Of a stretch of DNA of 64,000 nt, positions 52,145 to 61,605 are shown one piece after another. Every line of letters starts with the position of its first letter. Within the stretch, counting starts at the first letter, position 1. Both the position numbers and the translations under genes were made by a program. The stretch is from DATEDA01 sp963754305 (GTDB lineage Bacteria; Pseudomonadota; Gammaproteobacteria; Burkholderiales; SG8-39), in NCBI GenBank assembly GCA_963754305.1, contig CAVWFR010000036.1, positions 62,001 through 126,000 on the forward strand, in the 5' to 3' direction. The notes under the pieces are model-generated. The model was not told the origin of the DNA. It saw only the letters and a program-made list of their open reading frames with translations, and did not search any database.

Positions 52145-53305
52145 TTATCCGGCGGCCTGGCCGATCAGCAGGCTCCTTAGGACCGCCGACCGTCCGGTTA
52201 GGTTCAATCCGAGATTGCGGGCCCAGGCGGCGGTCGCCCCGGGGAGCGCGAAGAGCCGCGCGAGCCCGTCGGTCACCGCGCGCATGGCGAGTATAGCCTC
52301 GGCCCGCGACCGCTCGTAGCGCCGCAGCAGTCGCGGGTCGCCGCAATTCCGGTACGGCTCGCGCCCGACGAGGATCGCGGCGAGGACGCGGGCGTCCCCG
52401 AAGCCGAGGTTCACGCCTTGCCCGGCCAGCGGGTGGACGACATGTGCCGCATCGCCGGCAAGCGCGACGCGCGCGCCGATCATCGACTGGGCGGCGAGGC
52501 GTTGCAGGGGGAAGCCGCGCGGCGGCGTGATGAGCTCGAGCGGGCCCAGCGCCTCGCGCCCCGCACCGGCGACCCGGCGGCAAAGTTCCTCGGCGGAAAG
52601 CGCGAGCAGCTCTCGGCCGTGTTCCTCGGGCGTGGACCAGACCATCGACATCCGCTGCCCGGGCAGCGGCAGATAGGCGAGTACCCCGTCCGCGCGGAAC
52701 CACTGGAAGGCGGTTCCGTCATGCGGCTTGCCGATGGCGAAGTTCGCTACGACGCCGAGCTGGCCGTAGTCCGATGCGCGCGCGGCGAGCCCGGCAGCGC
52801 GCCGTACCCATGATTGCGCACCGTCCGCGGCGACCACGAGCTCCGCCCGGACGCGTTCGCCCCCGGCGAGCGCGAGCGTCGCCGCGTGCGCGTCGACCTC
52901 GAGCCGCTCGCACTGCGCCGGAGCGAGGCGCCGCACGCTCTCGATTCCCGCGAGGCGCTCCCAGAGCGCGTGCGCGAGCCGCCCGCTCTCGACGATCGAG
53001 GCGAGCGCCGCAAGCCCCGCGTCATAGGCGGAGAACTCGAGCTGCGAGTCGTGCGCATCCCCGAAAATTGCCATGCGTGCGACCGGCTGCACGCGGCGCG
53101 CGTCGAGCGCCTCCCAGGCTCCGAGCGATGCGAGGAATTCGCGCGCGGACGGACTGATCGCGTAGACGCGGTTGTCCCAGCAGTCTCCGGGCGGTGCGGG
53201 GGGTGCCGGCTCGATCAGGGCGACGGCGAGGCCGGCGCCGCCGAGCGCGGCCGCCAGGCTCGCGCCGACGAGTCCGGCGCCGACGATGGCGACGTTGCAG
53301 TCCAC
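52145..53305 (-). CDS. FAD-dependent ubiquinone biosynthesis hydroxylase (UbiH/UbiF/Coq6 family)
   Basis: 386 residues; FAD-binding NVAIVGAGLVGASLAAALGGAG, DNRVYAISPSAREFL, and the second FAD motif RVALAGDAAHVVHPLAGQGVNLGFGDA are typical of ring-hydroxylating UbiH-type enzymes. Which position it hydroxylates cannot be read from sequence. GTG 53305 is the only start (an in-frame TAG lies 12 bases upstream) and has TAGAAT just 6 bases before, so leaderless. Complements coq7. Confidence 0.9.
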   Translation of the reverse strand: MDCNVAIVGAGLVGASLAAALGGAGLAVALIEPAPPAPPGDCWDNRVYAISPSAREFLASLGAWEALDARRVQPVARMAIFGDAHDSQLEFSAYDAGLAALASIVESGRLAHALWERLAGIESVRRLAPAQCERLEVDAHAATLALAGGERVRAELVVAADGAQSWVRRAAGLAARASDYGQLGVVANFAIGKPHDGTAFQWFRADGVLAYLPLPGQRMSMVWSTPEEHGRELLALSAEELCRRVAGAGREALGPLELITPPRGFPLQRLAAQSMIGARVALAGDAAHVVHPLAGQGVNLGFGDARVLAAILVGREPYRNCGDPRLLRRYERSRAEAILAMRAVTDGLARLFALPGATAAWARNLGLNLTGRSAVLRSLLIGQAAG

Positions 53306-53311
53306 GCGGCG

Positions 53312-53317
53312 ATTCTA
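53312..53317 (-). promoter_or_regulatory. -10 box of the ubiquinone hydroxylase gene (leaderless GTG start)
   Basis: TAGAAT with only 6 bases before the GTG, so the transcript should begin at or next to the start codon. Confidence 0.45.
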
Positions 53318-53351
53318 GCGGCAGTGCCTCGCGCGCTCCTGCCCTCCTCCC

Positions 53352-54362
53352 TCAGCCGTAGGGCCGCGCGCGGATGTAGACCCGCTCCTCCTGCATGGTG
53401 CGGCCGAGCAGCTTCACCAGCGCGTAGACCGAGTCGATATGCGGCGTCGGCACGCCGGTCAACTGCCCCAGCTCGATGATCGCGCCGACGAGCGCGTCGA
53501 TCTCGGGGTCGCGCCCCGCCTCGACGTCCTGCAGCATCGAGGTCTTGTGTTTGCCCACCTTCTCCGCGCCGGCGATGCGCTTCTCGAGCGTGACGCGGAA
53601 CTCGACGCCGAGCCTGTTCGCGACGCTCTCGGCCTCGCGCATCATCGCGGCGGCGAGACCGCGCGTGAGCGGATACTGGCAGATGTCGACCAGAGTGGAG
53701 TGCGTGAGCGCGCTGATCGGGTTGAACGTGAGGTTGCCCCAGAGCTTGAGCCAGATTTCGGCGCGCACGCTCGAGAGCACCGGCGCCTTCAGTCCGGCCC
53801 GCACGAACGATTCCGCTAGTCGCTGCACGCGCGCGGATTCGACGCCGTCGAGCTCTCCCAGCGGGAATCGGTCGCCCTCGATGTGGCGCACGACCCCGGG
53901 AGAAGCGAGCTCGCAGGCCGGGTAGACGACGCAGCCGATGATCCGGGTGGGATCGATCGCACGCATGATCGCGCCATCGGGATCCACGCTCTCGATGCGG
54001 CGGCCCTCGAACGGGCCGCCATGACGCTGGAAATACCACCACGGGATGCCGTTCTGCATCGGCACGATGACGGTGCCGGCGTGGAGCAGGTGGTGCAGCT
54101 CTTTCGCGACCGGGGCGACCTGGTGCGCCTTCATGGCGAGGATGACCACGTCCTGCGGCCCAGCCTCGGCGAGGCTAGCGGTGGCCTTGATGCCCGGGGC
54201 GATGTAGTCGGTGCCGTCGGCCATCGTGAGCCGCATGCCCCGGGCGCGGATCGCCTCCAGGTTCGCGCCGCGCGCGATGAGCGTCACGTCCTCGCCGGCG
54301 ACCGCGAGCTTGACGCCGACGTATCCGCCGATCGAGCCGGCACCGACGACGCAGAATTTCAT
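53352..54362 (-). CDS. Ketopantoate reductase family (ApbA/PanE-like)
   Basis: 336 residues: NAD(P) site MKFCVVGAGSIGGYVGVKLAVAGEDVTLIARG, catalytic-lysine region SSVRAEIWLKLWGNLTFNPISALT, and Asp/Glu-rich KTSMLQDVEAGRDPEIDALVGAI. Could be the true 2-dehydropantoate 2-reductase or a paralogue; the PHIDSVYALVKLLG end favours the general family. No pantothenate genes nearby. Confidence 0.88.
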   Translation of the reverse strand: MKFCVVGAGSIGGYVGVKLAVAGEDVTLIARGANLEAIRARGMRLTMADGTDYIAPGIKATASLAEAGPQDVVILAMKAHQVAPVAKELHHLLHAGTVIVPMQNGIPWWYFQRHGGPFEGRRIESVDPDGAIMRAIDPTRIIGCVVYPACELASPGVVRHIEGDRFPLGELDGVESARVQRLAESFVRAGLKAPVLSSVRAEIWLKLWGNLTFNPISALTHSTLVDICQYPLTRGLAAAMMREAESVANRLGVEFRVTLEKRIAGAEKVGKHKTSMLQDVEAGRDPEIDALVGAIIELGQLTGVPTPHIDSVYALVKLLGRTMQEERVYIRARPYG

Positions 54363-54504
54363 GGTTGGCGATCTCCCTGGCGCACGGATTTCGCGTGCGA
54401 GGGACGAAGGAGTACCAAACTTGCTGCGACGCAGCAATGACCCCGATCAAAAGGCGTTGCCTTGACACCCATGGGGGTCGGCCCCGACAATCCCGGCCCG
54501 CCGT

Positions 54505-54580
54505 GGCGAGTTAGCTCAGTGGTTAGAGCAGCGGAATCATAATCCGTTGGTCCGGGGTTCAAATCCCTGACTCGCCACCA
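54505..54580 (+). tRNA. tRNA with anticodon CAU (Met or modified Ile2)
   Basis: 76 bases incl. encoded CCA. Acceptor GGCGAGT/ACTCGCC, D arm TTAGCTCAGTGGTTAGAGCA, anticodon stem GCGGA/TCCGT with loop ATCATAA, T arm CGGGG-TTCAAAT-CCCTG. The D arm and TTGGTC variable region resemble Ile2, while GCGGAATCATAATCCG is common in betaproteobacterial elongator Met. Not resolved; not an initiator (has 1-72 pair). Confidence 0.95.
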
Positions 54581-54686
54581 TTTCCTTAGCCACGAGAGGC
54601 TCCTCGCCGATCCCGCCGCCCGGGTTTTGATCGGCGCGTATTTCCAATCCCTCAAGTGAATTTATGGGGGGTAGTGGCGCCCCGGC

Positions 54687-54692
54687 TAGAAT
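54687..54692 (+). promoter_or_regulatory. -10 box before the 54722 gene
   Basis: TAGAAT, 29 bp ahead of the ATG; a transcript from here would carry the miaB-lnt operon. Confidence 0.35.
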
Positions 54693-54721
54693 AGGGCCAT
54701 CCAAACCCGCCCCCGGTAGCG

Positions 54722-55177
54722 ATGCGAATCCAGTCCGTCCTCACCCTCCTCGCCTTCCTTGCCACGCTCGCAGCGGCAGGTACGGCGGCTGCGCAGGCCA
54801 CTGTCATCCGAACACTCCCCGACGATGCGCGGCGCGCCTATCTCTCGCACGTCCGCGAGAACCTGCTCTCGATCGACGGACGCGAGACGAAACTCGCTCC
54901 CGCCGGCCAGATCCGCGGTCCGAACAACCTGCTCGTCCTCCCGGCGGCGGTGCCGCCCAACTCGCTCGTCAAGTACCAGCTCGACAAGTCGGGAGATCTG
55001 TACCGCGCCTGGATCCTCACCGCCGAGGAAACGGCGCGACCGGACAAGTCCGCGCCGGCCAGCGTGCAGGGTCGGCCGATCGAGGAGGTGCTGCCGCGCT
55101 ACGACCCGCCCCGTCCGCCGCGCTTCGGGGAGCAGCCGCCTACTCCCGAGGCGCCACCCGCCTCCACCAACAACTGA
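54722..55177 (+). CDS. Hypothetical exported protein upstream of miaB
   Basis: 151 residues with a signal peptide (1-25, GTAAAQA), a small domain and a Pro-rich end. Unrecognised. It is 23 bp before miaB, so may head the operon; ATG has weak ribosome-site GGTAGCG. Confidence 0.75.
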   Translation: MRIQSVLTLLAFLATLAAAGTAAAQATVIRTLPDDARRAYLSHVRENLLSIDGRETKLAPAGQIRGPNNLLVLPAAVPPNSLVKYQLDKSGDLYRAWILTAEETARPDKSAPASVQGRPIEEVLPRYDPPRPPRFGEQPPTPEAPPASTNN

Positions 55178-55200
55178 TCCGCGCTTCAGGGCCCGCGGGG

Positions 55201-56598
55201 ATGAGCCAGCGCGTCTACATCCGCACGTTCGGCTGCCAGATGAACGAGTACGACTCGGACCGGATGGCCGACGTGCTCGCCGCCGCGGACGGCTTCGAGC
55301 GCTGCGATCGACCGGAGGACGCGGATCTCATCCTCTTCAACACCTGCTCGGTGCGCGAGAAAGCGCAGGAGAAGGTGTTCGCCGACCTCGGCCGGGTGAA
55401 GCATCTCAAGCGCGAGCGCCCGGGTGTGGTCATCGGTGTGGGCGGCTGCGTCGCCAGCCAGGAAGGCGGCGCGATCGTTGCACGCGCGCCCTACGTCGAC
55501 CTCGTGTTCGGCCCGCAGACCCTGCACCGGTTGCCGGATCTTCTCGCCGCGCGCCGGCGCACCGGCGAGGCGCAGGTCGACGTCTCGTTCCCGGAGATCG
55601 AGAAATTCGACCATCTGCCGCCGCCGCGCGTCGAGGGACCCGCCGCGTTCGTCTCGATCATGGAGGGCTGCAGCAAGTACTGCAGCTTCTGCGTGGTGCC
55701 CTACACCCGCGGCGAGGAGGTCTCGCGGCGGTTCGACGACGTGCTGACCGAGATCGCCGATCTCAGCCTCCAGGGCGTGAAGGAGCTGACTCTCCTCGGG
55801 CAGAACGTGAACGCCTATCGCGGGCGGATGGCCGACGGAGATGCTGCCGGAGCAGGTGTTGAATGGGCCGATCTTGCGCTCCTCCTCGAATACGTCGCCG
55901 AAGTTCCGGGCATCGAGCGGATCCGCTTCACGACCTCGCACCCGAAAGAGTTCACGCGCCGGCTCATCGACTGCTACGCGCGGCTGCCGCAGCTCGTGTC
56001 GCACGTGCACCTGCCGGTGCAATCGGGTTCCGACCGCGTCCTCGCGGCGATGAAGCGCGGCTACACCGCGCTCGAGTACAAGGCGATCGTCCGGGCGTTG
56101 CGCGCCGCCCGTCCGGGCATTTCGATCTCGTCGGACTTCATCGTCGGCTTCCCCGGCGAGACCGAGCGCGACTTCGAGCGCACGCTCGAGCTCGCGGGCG
56201 AGATCGGCTTCGACGGCTCGTTCGCGTTCGTGTACAGCCGGCGTCCGGGCACGCCGGCGGCGGAGCTCGCCGACGAGACGCCGCCGGAGGCCAAGCTCGC
56301 GCGCCTTTACCGCCTGCAGGCGGTGCTCGAGGCCGAGGCGCGGCGGATCGCTTCGCATATGGTCGGCACGGTTCAGCGCGTGCTGGTCGAAGGACGCGCA
56401 AAGAAAGACCCCGCCGAGCTCTGCGGGCGCACCGACAACAACCGGGTCGTGAACTTCGCCGGCGACCCCCGGCTCGCCGGCGCCTTCGTCGATGTCGCGA
56501 TCGTCGAGGCGCGCGCGCACACCTTGCGCGGCGCTGTCGTCGCGCCGGCGGGCGGATGCCGCGACAAGGCGTCTGCGATCGCTTGCGCCCCGCATTGA
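55201..56598 (+). CDS. miaB: tRNA-2-methylthio-N6-adenosine synthase MiaB
   Basis: Radical-SAM methylthiotransferase acting on i6A37 of tRNA; 465 residues. N-terminal cluster cysteines C12, C49 and C83, radical-SAM CSKYCSFC (157, 161, 164), and a C-terminal TRAM domain (about 385-450). The end TTGA overlaps the phoH start. ATG 55201 gives MSQRVYIRTFGCQMNEYDS. Confidence 0.97.
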   Translation: MSQRVYIRTFGCQMNEYDSDRMADVLAAADGFERCDRPEDADLILFNTCSVREKAQEKVFADLGRVKHLKRERPGVVIGVGGCVASQEGGAIVARAPYVDLVFGPQTLHRLPDLLAARRRTGEAQVDVSFPEIEKFDHLPPPRVEGPAAFVSIMEGCSKYCSFCVVPYTRGEEVSRRFDDVLTEIADLSLQGVKELTLLGQNVNAYRGRMADGDAAGAGVEWADLALLLEYVAEVPGIERIRFTTSHPKEFTRRLIDCYARLPQLVSHVHLPVQSGSDRVLAAMKRGYTALEYKAIVRALRAARPGISISSDFIVGFPGETERDFERTLELAGEIGFDGSFAFVYSRRPGTPAAELADETPPEAKLARLYRLQAVLEAEARRIASHMVGTVQRVLVEGRAKKDPAELCGRTDNNRVVNFAGDPRLAGAFVDVAIVEARAHTLRGAVVAPAGGCRDKASAIACAPH

Positions 56599-57632
56599 AG
56601 CCGTCGGCATTGAAGTCCTCCCGGCCCGTCGAACTGACGCTTGCGCCGGCCGACAACCAGCGCCTCGCGAATCTGTGCGGCGCGCTCGACGGGAATCTCC
56701 GCCAAATCGAGGCCGCGCTCGACGTCGCCATCGCGCGCCGCGGCGACCGGTTCACGCTGCGCGGCGAGTCCGACCGCACCGCGCGCGCCGCGGAGGTCCT
56801 GGAGAAGTTCTACGCCGACGCTAAGCGCGAGCTGACCGTCGAGGACATCCAGCTCGGGCTGGTCGAGGCCCGCGCCCCGCGCGAGCCAGGGTCGCCCGAA
56901 GTGCCGGCACTGCAGACGCGACGCGCGGACCTGCACGGGCGCACACCGCGTCAACGGGAATACCTGCTCAGCATCGTCGACCATGACGTGACGTTCGCCA
57001 TCGGCCCGGCCGGTACCGGCAAGACCTATCTCGCGGTTGCCTGCGCGGTCGATGCGCTCGAGCGCGACGTGGTGAAGCGGATCGTGCTCGTGCGCCCGGC
57101 GGTCGAGGCCGGCGAGCGGCTCGGATTTCTTCCCGGCGATCTGGTCGCCAAGGTCGATCCGTACCTACGGCCGCTCTACGACGCGCTCTACGACCTGATG
57201 GGCTTCGAGAAGGTGCAGCGCAACTTCGAGCGCGGCACGATCGAGATCGCGCCGCTCGCGTTCATGCGCGGCCGCACGCTCAACCACTCGTTCATCATTC
57301 TCGACGAGGCGCAGAACACCACGCCGGAGCAGATGAAGATGTTCCTGACGCGAATCGGCTTCGGCACCAAGGCGGTGGTCACCGGCGACGTGACCCAGAT
57401 CGACCTCGCGCGCGGGCAGAAGAGCGGGCTCGTCGAGTCGCGGGCCATCCTCGCTGGCGTGCGCGGAATTGCGTTCATCCAGTTCGGGTCGGAGGACGTC
57501 GTGCGACATCCGCTCGTCGCACGGATCGTCGAGGCGTACGAAGCGCACGAGTACACCGCGGCGGACGCGAGCGCCGGGGGTGAACGAGGCGGCGAACGCG
57601 GCGGCGGGCGTGGCGACCGGCGTGGGGAATGA
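56595..57632 (+). CDS. PhoH-like ATPase
   Basis: 345 residues: an N-terminal KH-like part, Walker A AIGPAGTGKTYLA (about 137), Walker B HSFIILDEAQNTT. Likely RNA-related NTPase together with YbeY. Start is TTG 56595 (overlapping the miaB stop as TTGA) or TTG 56610; no ATG fits. C-terminal GERGGERGGGRGDRRGE tail. Confidence 0.9.
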   Translation: MKPSALKSSRPVELTLAPADNQRLANLCGALDGNLRQIEAALDVAIARRGDRFTLRGESDRTARAAEVLEKFYADAKRELTVEDIQLGLVEARAPREPGSPEVPALQTRRADLHGRTPRQREYLLSIVDHDVTFAIGPAGTGKTYLAVACAVDALERDVVKRIVLVRPAVEAGERLGFLPGDLVAKVDPYLRPLYDALYDLMGFEKVQRNFERGTIEIAPLAFMRGRTLNHSFIILDEAQNTTPEQMKMFLTRIGFGTKAVVTGDVTQIDLARGQKSGLVESRAILAGVRGIAFIQFGSEDVVRHPLVARIVEAYEAHEYTAADASAGGERGGERGGGRGDRRGE

Positions 57633-58107
57633 GCGCCGCGCCGCGCCGAGCGCAGTCGAGATCGCGCTCCAGTACGCGGTGGGGCGCTCCGGGCTGCCGG
57701 CGCGCCCGAGCATCGCTCGGTGGCTCGGCGCGGCGCTACCCCGCCGGCGCGCCCGCGTCACGGTGCGGTTCGTGGGCGCGGCCGAAGGCCGCCGCCTGAA
57801 CCGCGACTATCGCCGTCGCGACTACGCGACCAACGTGCTCACCTTCCACTACCCCGGCGCGACGCTCGACGGCGACATCGTCCTGTGCGCGCCGGTGATC
57901 GCCCGCGAGGCGCGCGCGCAGCGGAAGACGCTGATCGCGCATTGCGCTCACCTCGCGGTGCACGGCGCGCTGCATCTCGCCGGGTACGACCACGAGCGCC
58001 CCGGCGAGGCGCTCGCGATGGCGGCCGCCGAACGGCGGATACTGGCCGGTCTCGGTTATGCTGATCCCTACGCCGCGGAACAGAGCAGGGATTCCGCAGG
58101 GCGTTAG
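57622..58107 (+). CDS. ybeY: Endoribonuclease YbeY
   Basis: Single-strand endonuclease for 16S rRNA maturation; 161 residues with zinc site HGALHLAGYDHE (H114, H118, H124) and RRRDYATNVLTFHY. GTG 57622 gives 13 residues before VEIALQYAV and overlaps phoH by 11 bp; upstream GTGs at 57580 or 57610 are possible. Confidence 0.93.
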   Translation: MGNERRAAPSAVEIALQYAVGRSGLPARPSIARWLGAALPRRRARVTVRFVGAAEGRRLNRDYRRRDYATNVLTFHYPGATLDGDIVLCAPVIAREARAQRKTLIAHCAHLAVHGALHLAGYDHERPGEALAMAAAERRILAGLGYADPYAAEQSRDSAGR

Positions 58108-58111
58108 CCGC

Positions 58112-58954
58112 ATGACCGACGCCGCGAACCACAGACCGACGCTCCTCGAGCGCCTGGGCGCGCTCATTATGCGCGAACCCGAGGACCGCGAGCAGCTGAT
58201 CCAGCTCCTGCGCTCGGCCTACAACCGCAATCTCCTCGACGCCGACGCGCTCACCATGATCGAGGGCGCGATCCAGGTCTCCGAGATCCGCGTGCGCGAC
58301 GTGATGATTCCGCGCGCGCAGATGGACGTGATCGACATCAACGAGCCGCCCGACAGGTTCATTCCCCACGTCATCGCCACCGCGCACTCGCGCTTTCCGG
58401 TCATCGATCGCGATCGCGATCACGTGATCGGCATCCTGCTCGCGAAAGACCTCCTGCGCCACTACGCGGGCGAGGAGGAGTTCAACGTGCGCGAGATGCT
58501 CCGCCCGGCGGTCTTCGTCCCGGAGTCGAAGCGGCTCAACGTGCTGCTGCGCGAGTTTCGCGCGAGCCACAACCACATGGCGATCGTCGTCGACGAGTAC
58601 GGCGGCGTGGCCGGGCTGGCGACGATCGAGGACGTGCTCGAGCAGATCGTCGGCGACATCGAGGACGAGTACGACTTCGACGAGGTCGAGGACAACATCA
58701 TGCGCGAGCGCGGCGGCCGCTGGCGCGTCAAAGCCCAAGCTCAGATCGCCGATTTCAACGACGTCTTCAAGACCAACTTCTCCGACGAGGAGTTCGACAC
58801 CGTCGGCGGTCTCGTGATCAACCGCTTCGGCCGCCTGCCCAAGCGTGGCGAGTCGACCACCGTCGACGGTCTCAAGCTGCAGGTGCTGCGCGCCGACAGC
58901 CGGCGGCTGCACACGCTGCTCGTCGAACAGGTGAAGGCGCCGCCGGGGGCATGA
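58112..58954 (+). CDS. corC: CBS-domain protein CorC
   Basis: 280 residues with two CBS domains (about 55-175: VRDVMIPRAQMDVIDIN, SRFPVIDRDRDHVIGILLAKDLL) and a CorC/HlyC C-terminal domain. Linked to Mg/Co efflux or stress. Overlaps lnt by 4 bp (ATGA). Confidence 0.95.
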   Translation: MTDAANHRPTLLERLGALIMREPEDREQLIQLLRSAYNRNLLDADALTMIEGAIQVSEIRVRDVMIPRAQMDVIDINEPPDRFIPHVIATAHSRFPVIDRDRDHVIGILLAKDLLRHYAGEEEFNVREMLRPAVFVPESKRLNVLLREFRASHNHMAIVVDEYGGVAGLATIEDVLEQIVGDIEDEYDFDEVEDNIMRERGGRWRVKAQAQIADFNDVFKTNFSDEEFDTVGGLVINRFGRLPKRGESTTVDGLKLQVLRADSRRLHTLLVEQVKAPPGA

Positions 58955-60477
58955 GCGGGCCCCGGTCGAGCGCGGCGAGGCTGGCGGCGGCCTGCGTGCT
59001 CGGCGCGATCTCGGTCGCTGCCTTCGGCGACTGGCCGCTCTTCCCGCTGCCGGTCGCCGCGCTCGCCGGCCTGCTCTGGCTCTGGCGCGGCGCGGCGAGC
59101 CCGCGCGCGGCGGGTTTGCTCGGCTTCGCGTTCGGTGCCGGGCTCTTTCTCGCCGGCGTGAGCTGGATCTATGTCAGCCTCCACCATTACGGAATGATGC
59201 CGGCGGCGCTCGCGGGGATCGCGACGCTTGCCTTGTGCCTCTACCTCGCGCTCTACCCGGCTGCGGTCGGCTGGGCACAGGCAATGCTTCCCGTCGGCCA
59301 GCCGATCCGCCTCATGCTGGTGATCCCGGCGCTGTGGACGGCCGCGGAGTGGCTGCGCGGCTGGGTGCTCACCGGGTTCCCGTGGCTCGCGCTCGGCTAT
59401 TCGCAGCTCGACGGCCCGCTCGCGGGGTTCGCGCCGGTGGCGGGCGTATTCGGGGTGTCCCTGCTCGCGGCAGCGGTCGCCGGCGCGTTGGTCGCAATCG
59501 GCACTATGCGGGGTCCGGCACGAATCGTTGCAGTCGTGGCCGTTGCCGCGATCGCGCTCGGCGGCGCGGGCTTGCGTACACGCGACTGGACGACCTCACA
59601 CGGCGCGCCGCTCGGAGTGGCCCTGCTCCAAGGCAACATCCCGCAAGAACTGAAGTTCGTGCCGGGCCGCTACCAGGCGACGCTCGATGCGTACGCGCGG
59701 CTCGCGGCGAGCTCGCGCGCGCACCTCGTCGTGCTGCCCGAGATCGCGATCCCGCGCTTTCTCGACGACGTCGACCCGGTCTACCTAGAGAGCCTCGCGG
59801 CACCGGCGCTCGCGCGCGGCGGCGATGTCCTGGTCGGGGTCCCGGTGCTCGACCGCGACCGCCGCTACTACAACGCGGTCGTCAGCTTCGGCGCCGCGCC
59901 GAAGCAGGCGTACGCTAAGTCGCACCTGGTCCCGTTCGGCGAGTTCGTGCCGCCCGGGTTCGGCTGGTTGGTCGCGTGGCTCCGGATTCCGCTCGGGGAG
60001 TTCGCGCGTGGCGCCGCCACCCAGCCGCCGCTCGACGTGGCCGGGCAGCGCGTGGCGGTAAACATCTGCTACGAAGACGCCTTCGGCGAGGAGATCATTC
60101 GGCCGCTGCCGGACGCCACGCTGCTCGTGAACGTGAGCAACGTGGCGTGGTTCGGCGATTCGCTCGCGCCCGCGCAGCACTTGCGGATCGCGCGCATGCG
60201 CGCGTTGGAGACGGGGCGGTACATGCTGCGCGCCACGAACACCGGCGTCACCGCCATCGTCGCCCCGGACGGTGCCGTCGCTGCGCGCCTGGCGTCGTTC
60301 ACCGAGGGCGTGCTCGAGGGGCAGGTGCACGGCCGGACCGGGGCGACGCCCTATGTGTCGATCGGCAACGCGCCGGTGGTTTTGGCCTGCCTTGCGGTGG
60401 TCGCCGGCGCCCTGCTAGCGGCGCGCCGCGGCCGGCCAAAACGTCGCTCCGACGCGGACTTGCGCGCCGGGGCCTGA
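58951..60477 (+). CDS. lnt: Apolipoprotein N-acyltransferase
   Basis: Adds the third acyl chain to lipoproteins in the inner membrane; 508 residues with six or more helices (about 1-205) and a nitrilase domain. Catalytic triad E (PEIAIP, about 264), K (KSHLVPFGEF, about 323) and C (NICYEDAFGE, about 373). Fits the predicted lipoproteins in the window (MltA, the patatin). Confidence 0.96.
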   Translation: MSGPRSSAARLAAACVLGAISVAAFGDWPLFPLPVAALAGLLWLWRGAASPRAAGLLGFAFGAGLFLAGVSWIYVSLHHYGMMPAALAGIATLALCLYLALYPAAVGWAQAMLPVGQPIRLMLVIPALWTAAEWLRGWVLTGFPWLALGYSQLDGPLAGFAPVAGVFGVSLLAAAVAGALVAIGTMRGPARIVAVVAVAAIALGGAGLRTRDWTTSHGAPLGVALLQGNIPQELKFVPGRYQATLDAYARLAASSRAHLVVLPEIAIPRFLDDVDPVYLESLAAPALARGGDVLVGVPVLDRDRRYYNAVVSFGAAPKQAYAKSHLVPFGEFVPPGFGWLVAWLRIPLGEFARGAATQPPLDVAGQRVAVNICYEDAFGEEIIRPLPDATLLVNVSNVAWFGDSLAPAQHLRIARMRALETGRYMLRATNTGVTAIVAPDGAVAARLASFTEGVLEGQVHGRTGATPYVSIGNAPVVLACLAVVAGALLAARRGRPKRRSDADLRAGA

Positions 60478-60634
60478 CCCGACGCGTCGCAGCATTTGCT
60501 CCGTGCCAGGCGAATCGCCATTCCGGATCGGGAAATGCCCGCCACGGACTTCCCCGGCGCGCGGCGAGGAGTAAACTATGACGGCGGCGAAGGCCCGCAC
60601 TTTTCCCTCAAACTTCCGCGCAAAGGAGGCTGCG

Positions 60635-60841
60635 ATGACCGACCCGGAGATCGAGGCGCTTAGGGAAAGAATCGGTTCACTGCGAACCGAGCATCATGAT
60701 CTGGACGCCGCCATCTCGCGCATGGAAGAAAGCAAGATTTTCGAGGACGAGCAGCTGCATCGCCTGAAGAAGAAGAAGCTGCTCCTGAAAGACCAGATCG
60801 TCTCGCTCGAGCACAAGCTCGACGGCGATCCGCATCACTGA
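60635..60841 (+). CDS. DUF465/YdcH family protein
   Basis: 68-residue helical hairpin: HHDLDAAISRMEESKIFEDEQLHRLKKKKLLLKDQI with the LKKKKLLLKD signature. AAAGGAGG lies 6 bases before ATG 60635. Unknown role. Confidence 0.93.
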   Translation: MTDPEIEALRERIGSLRTEHHDLDAAISRMEESKIFEDEQLHRLKKKKLLLKDQIVSLEHKLDGDPHH

Positions 60842-60927
60842 CCCGGGGCGCGCGCGCCGCGCCTCGCTCCCCGTAACCCGCGCGCCGGGATTCCCGGCGC
60901 GCTCGAGTCGATATTTCCCGCACCCCC

Positions 60928-61596
60928 ATGGGCACCACCATCGAACTGACTGCCGCCGACGGCCATCGTTTTGCGGCGTATCGCGCCGAGCCCGCGGGCA
61001 AGCCGCGCGGAGCGCTCGTCGTCATTCAAGAAATCTTCGGCGTGAACGGCCACATCCGCGGCGTCGCCGACGGTTTTGCCGCCGACGGCTATTCTGCGAT
61101 CGCGCCGGCGTTGTTCGACCGTACCGAGCGCGGCGTCGACATCGGCTACTCGCAGCCGGAGATCGATCGCGGGCGCGCCATCATGCAGAAAATCCCGCTT
61201 GACGATGCGCTAAAGGACGTTGCCGCGTCGATCACCGCCGTGGCCGCCGCCGGCAAGGTCGGCATCGTGGGCTATTGCTGGGGCGGGACCGTTGCGTGGG
61301 TCGCCGCCGCTAAGCTGGACGGACTCGCCTGCGCGGTGTCTTACTACGGCGGCGGCGTCGCGGCGAACGCAACCCTCGCGCCGAAGTGCCCCGTGATGTT
61401 CCACTTCGGCGAAACCGATCACGCGATCTCGATGGAAGCCGTCGCGCAGGTCCGCACGGCGCAGCCGGGACAGACCTTCCACATCTACCCGGCGGGGCAC
61501 GGATTCAACTGCGAGCAGCGAGGGTCCTATCACGCGGAGAGCGCGAAGCTCGCGCGGACCCGGACGCTCGAGTTCCTGCGGCGCTACGTCGGCTAG
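60928..61596 (+). CDS. Dienelactone hydrolase family protein
   Basis: 222-residue cysteine hydrolase: GIVGYCWGGTV (Cys117), Asp in HFGETDHA, His in AGHGFNC. Expected to open carboxymethylene-butenolide or related lactones in aromatic degradation; no pathway partners are present. ATG 60928. Confidence 0.92.
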   Translation: MGTTIELTAADGHRFAAYRAEPAGKPRGALVVIQEIFGVNGHIRGVADGFAADGYSAIAPALFDRTERGVDIGYSQPEIDRGRAIMQKIPLDDALKDVAASITAVAAAGKVGIVGYCWGGTVAWVAAAKLDGLACAVSYYGGGVAANATLAPKCPVMFHFGETDHAISMEAVAQVRTAQPGQTFHIYPAGHGFNCEQRGSYHAESAKLARTRTLEFLRRYVG

Positions 61597-61605
61597 ATAC
61601 GGCGC

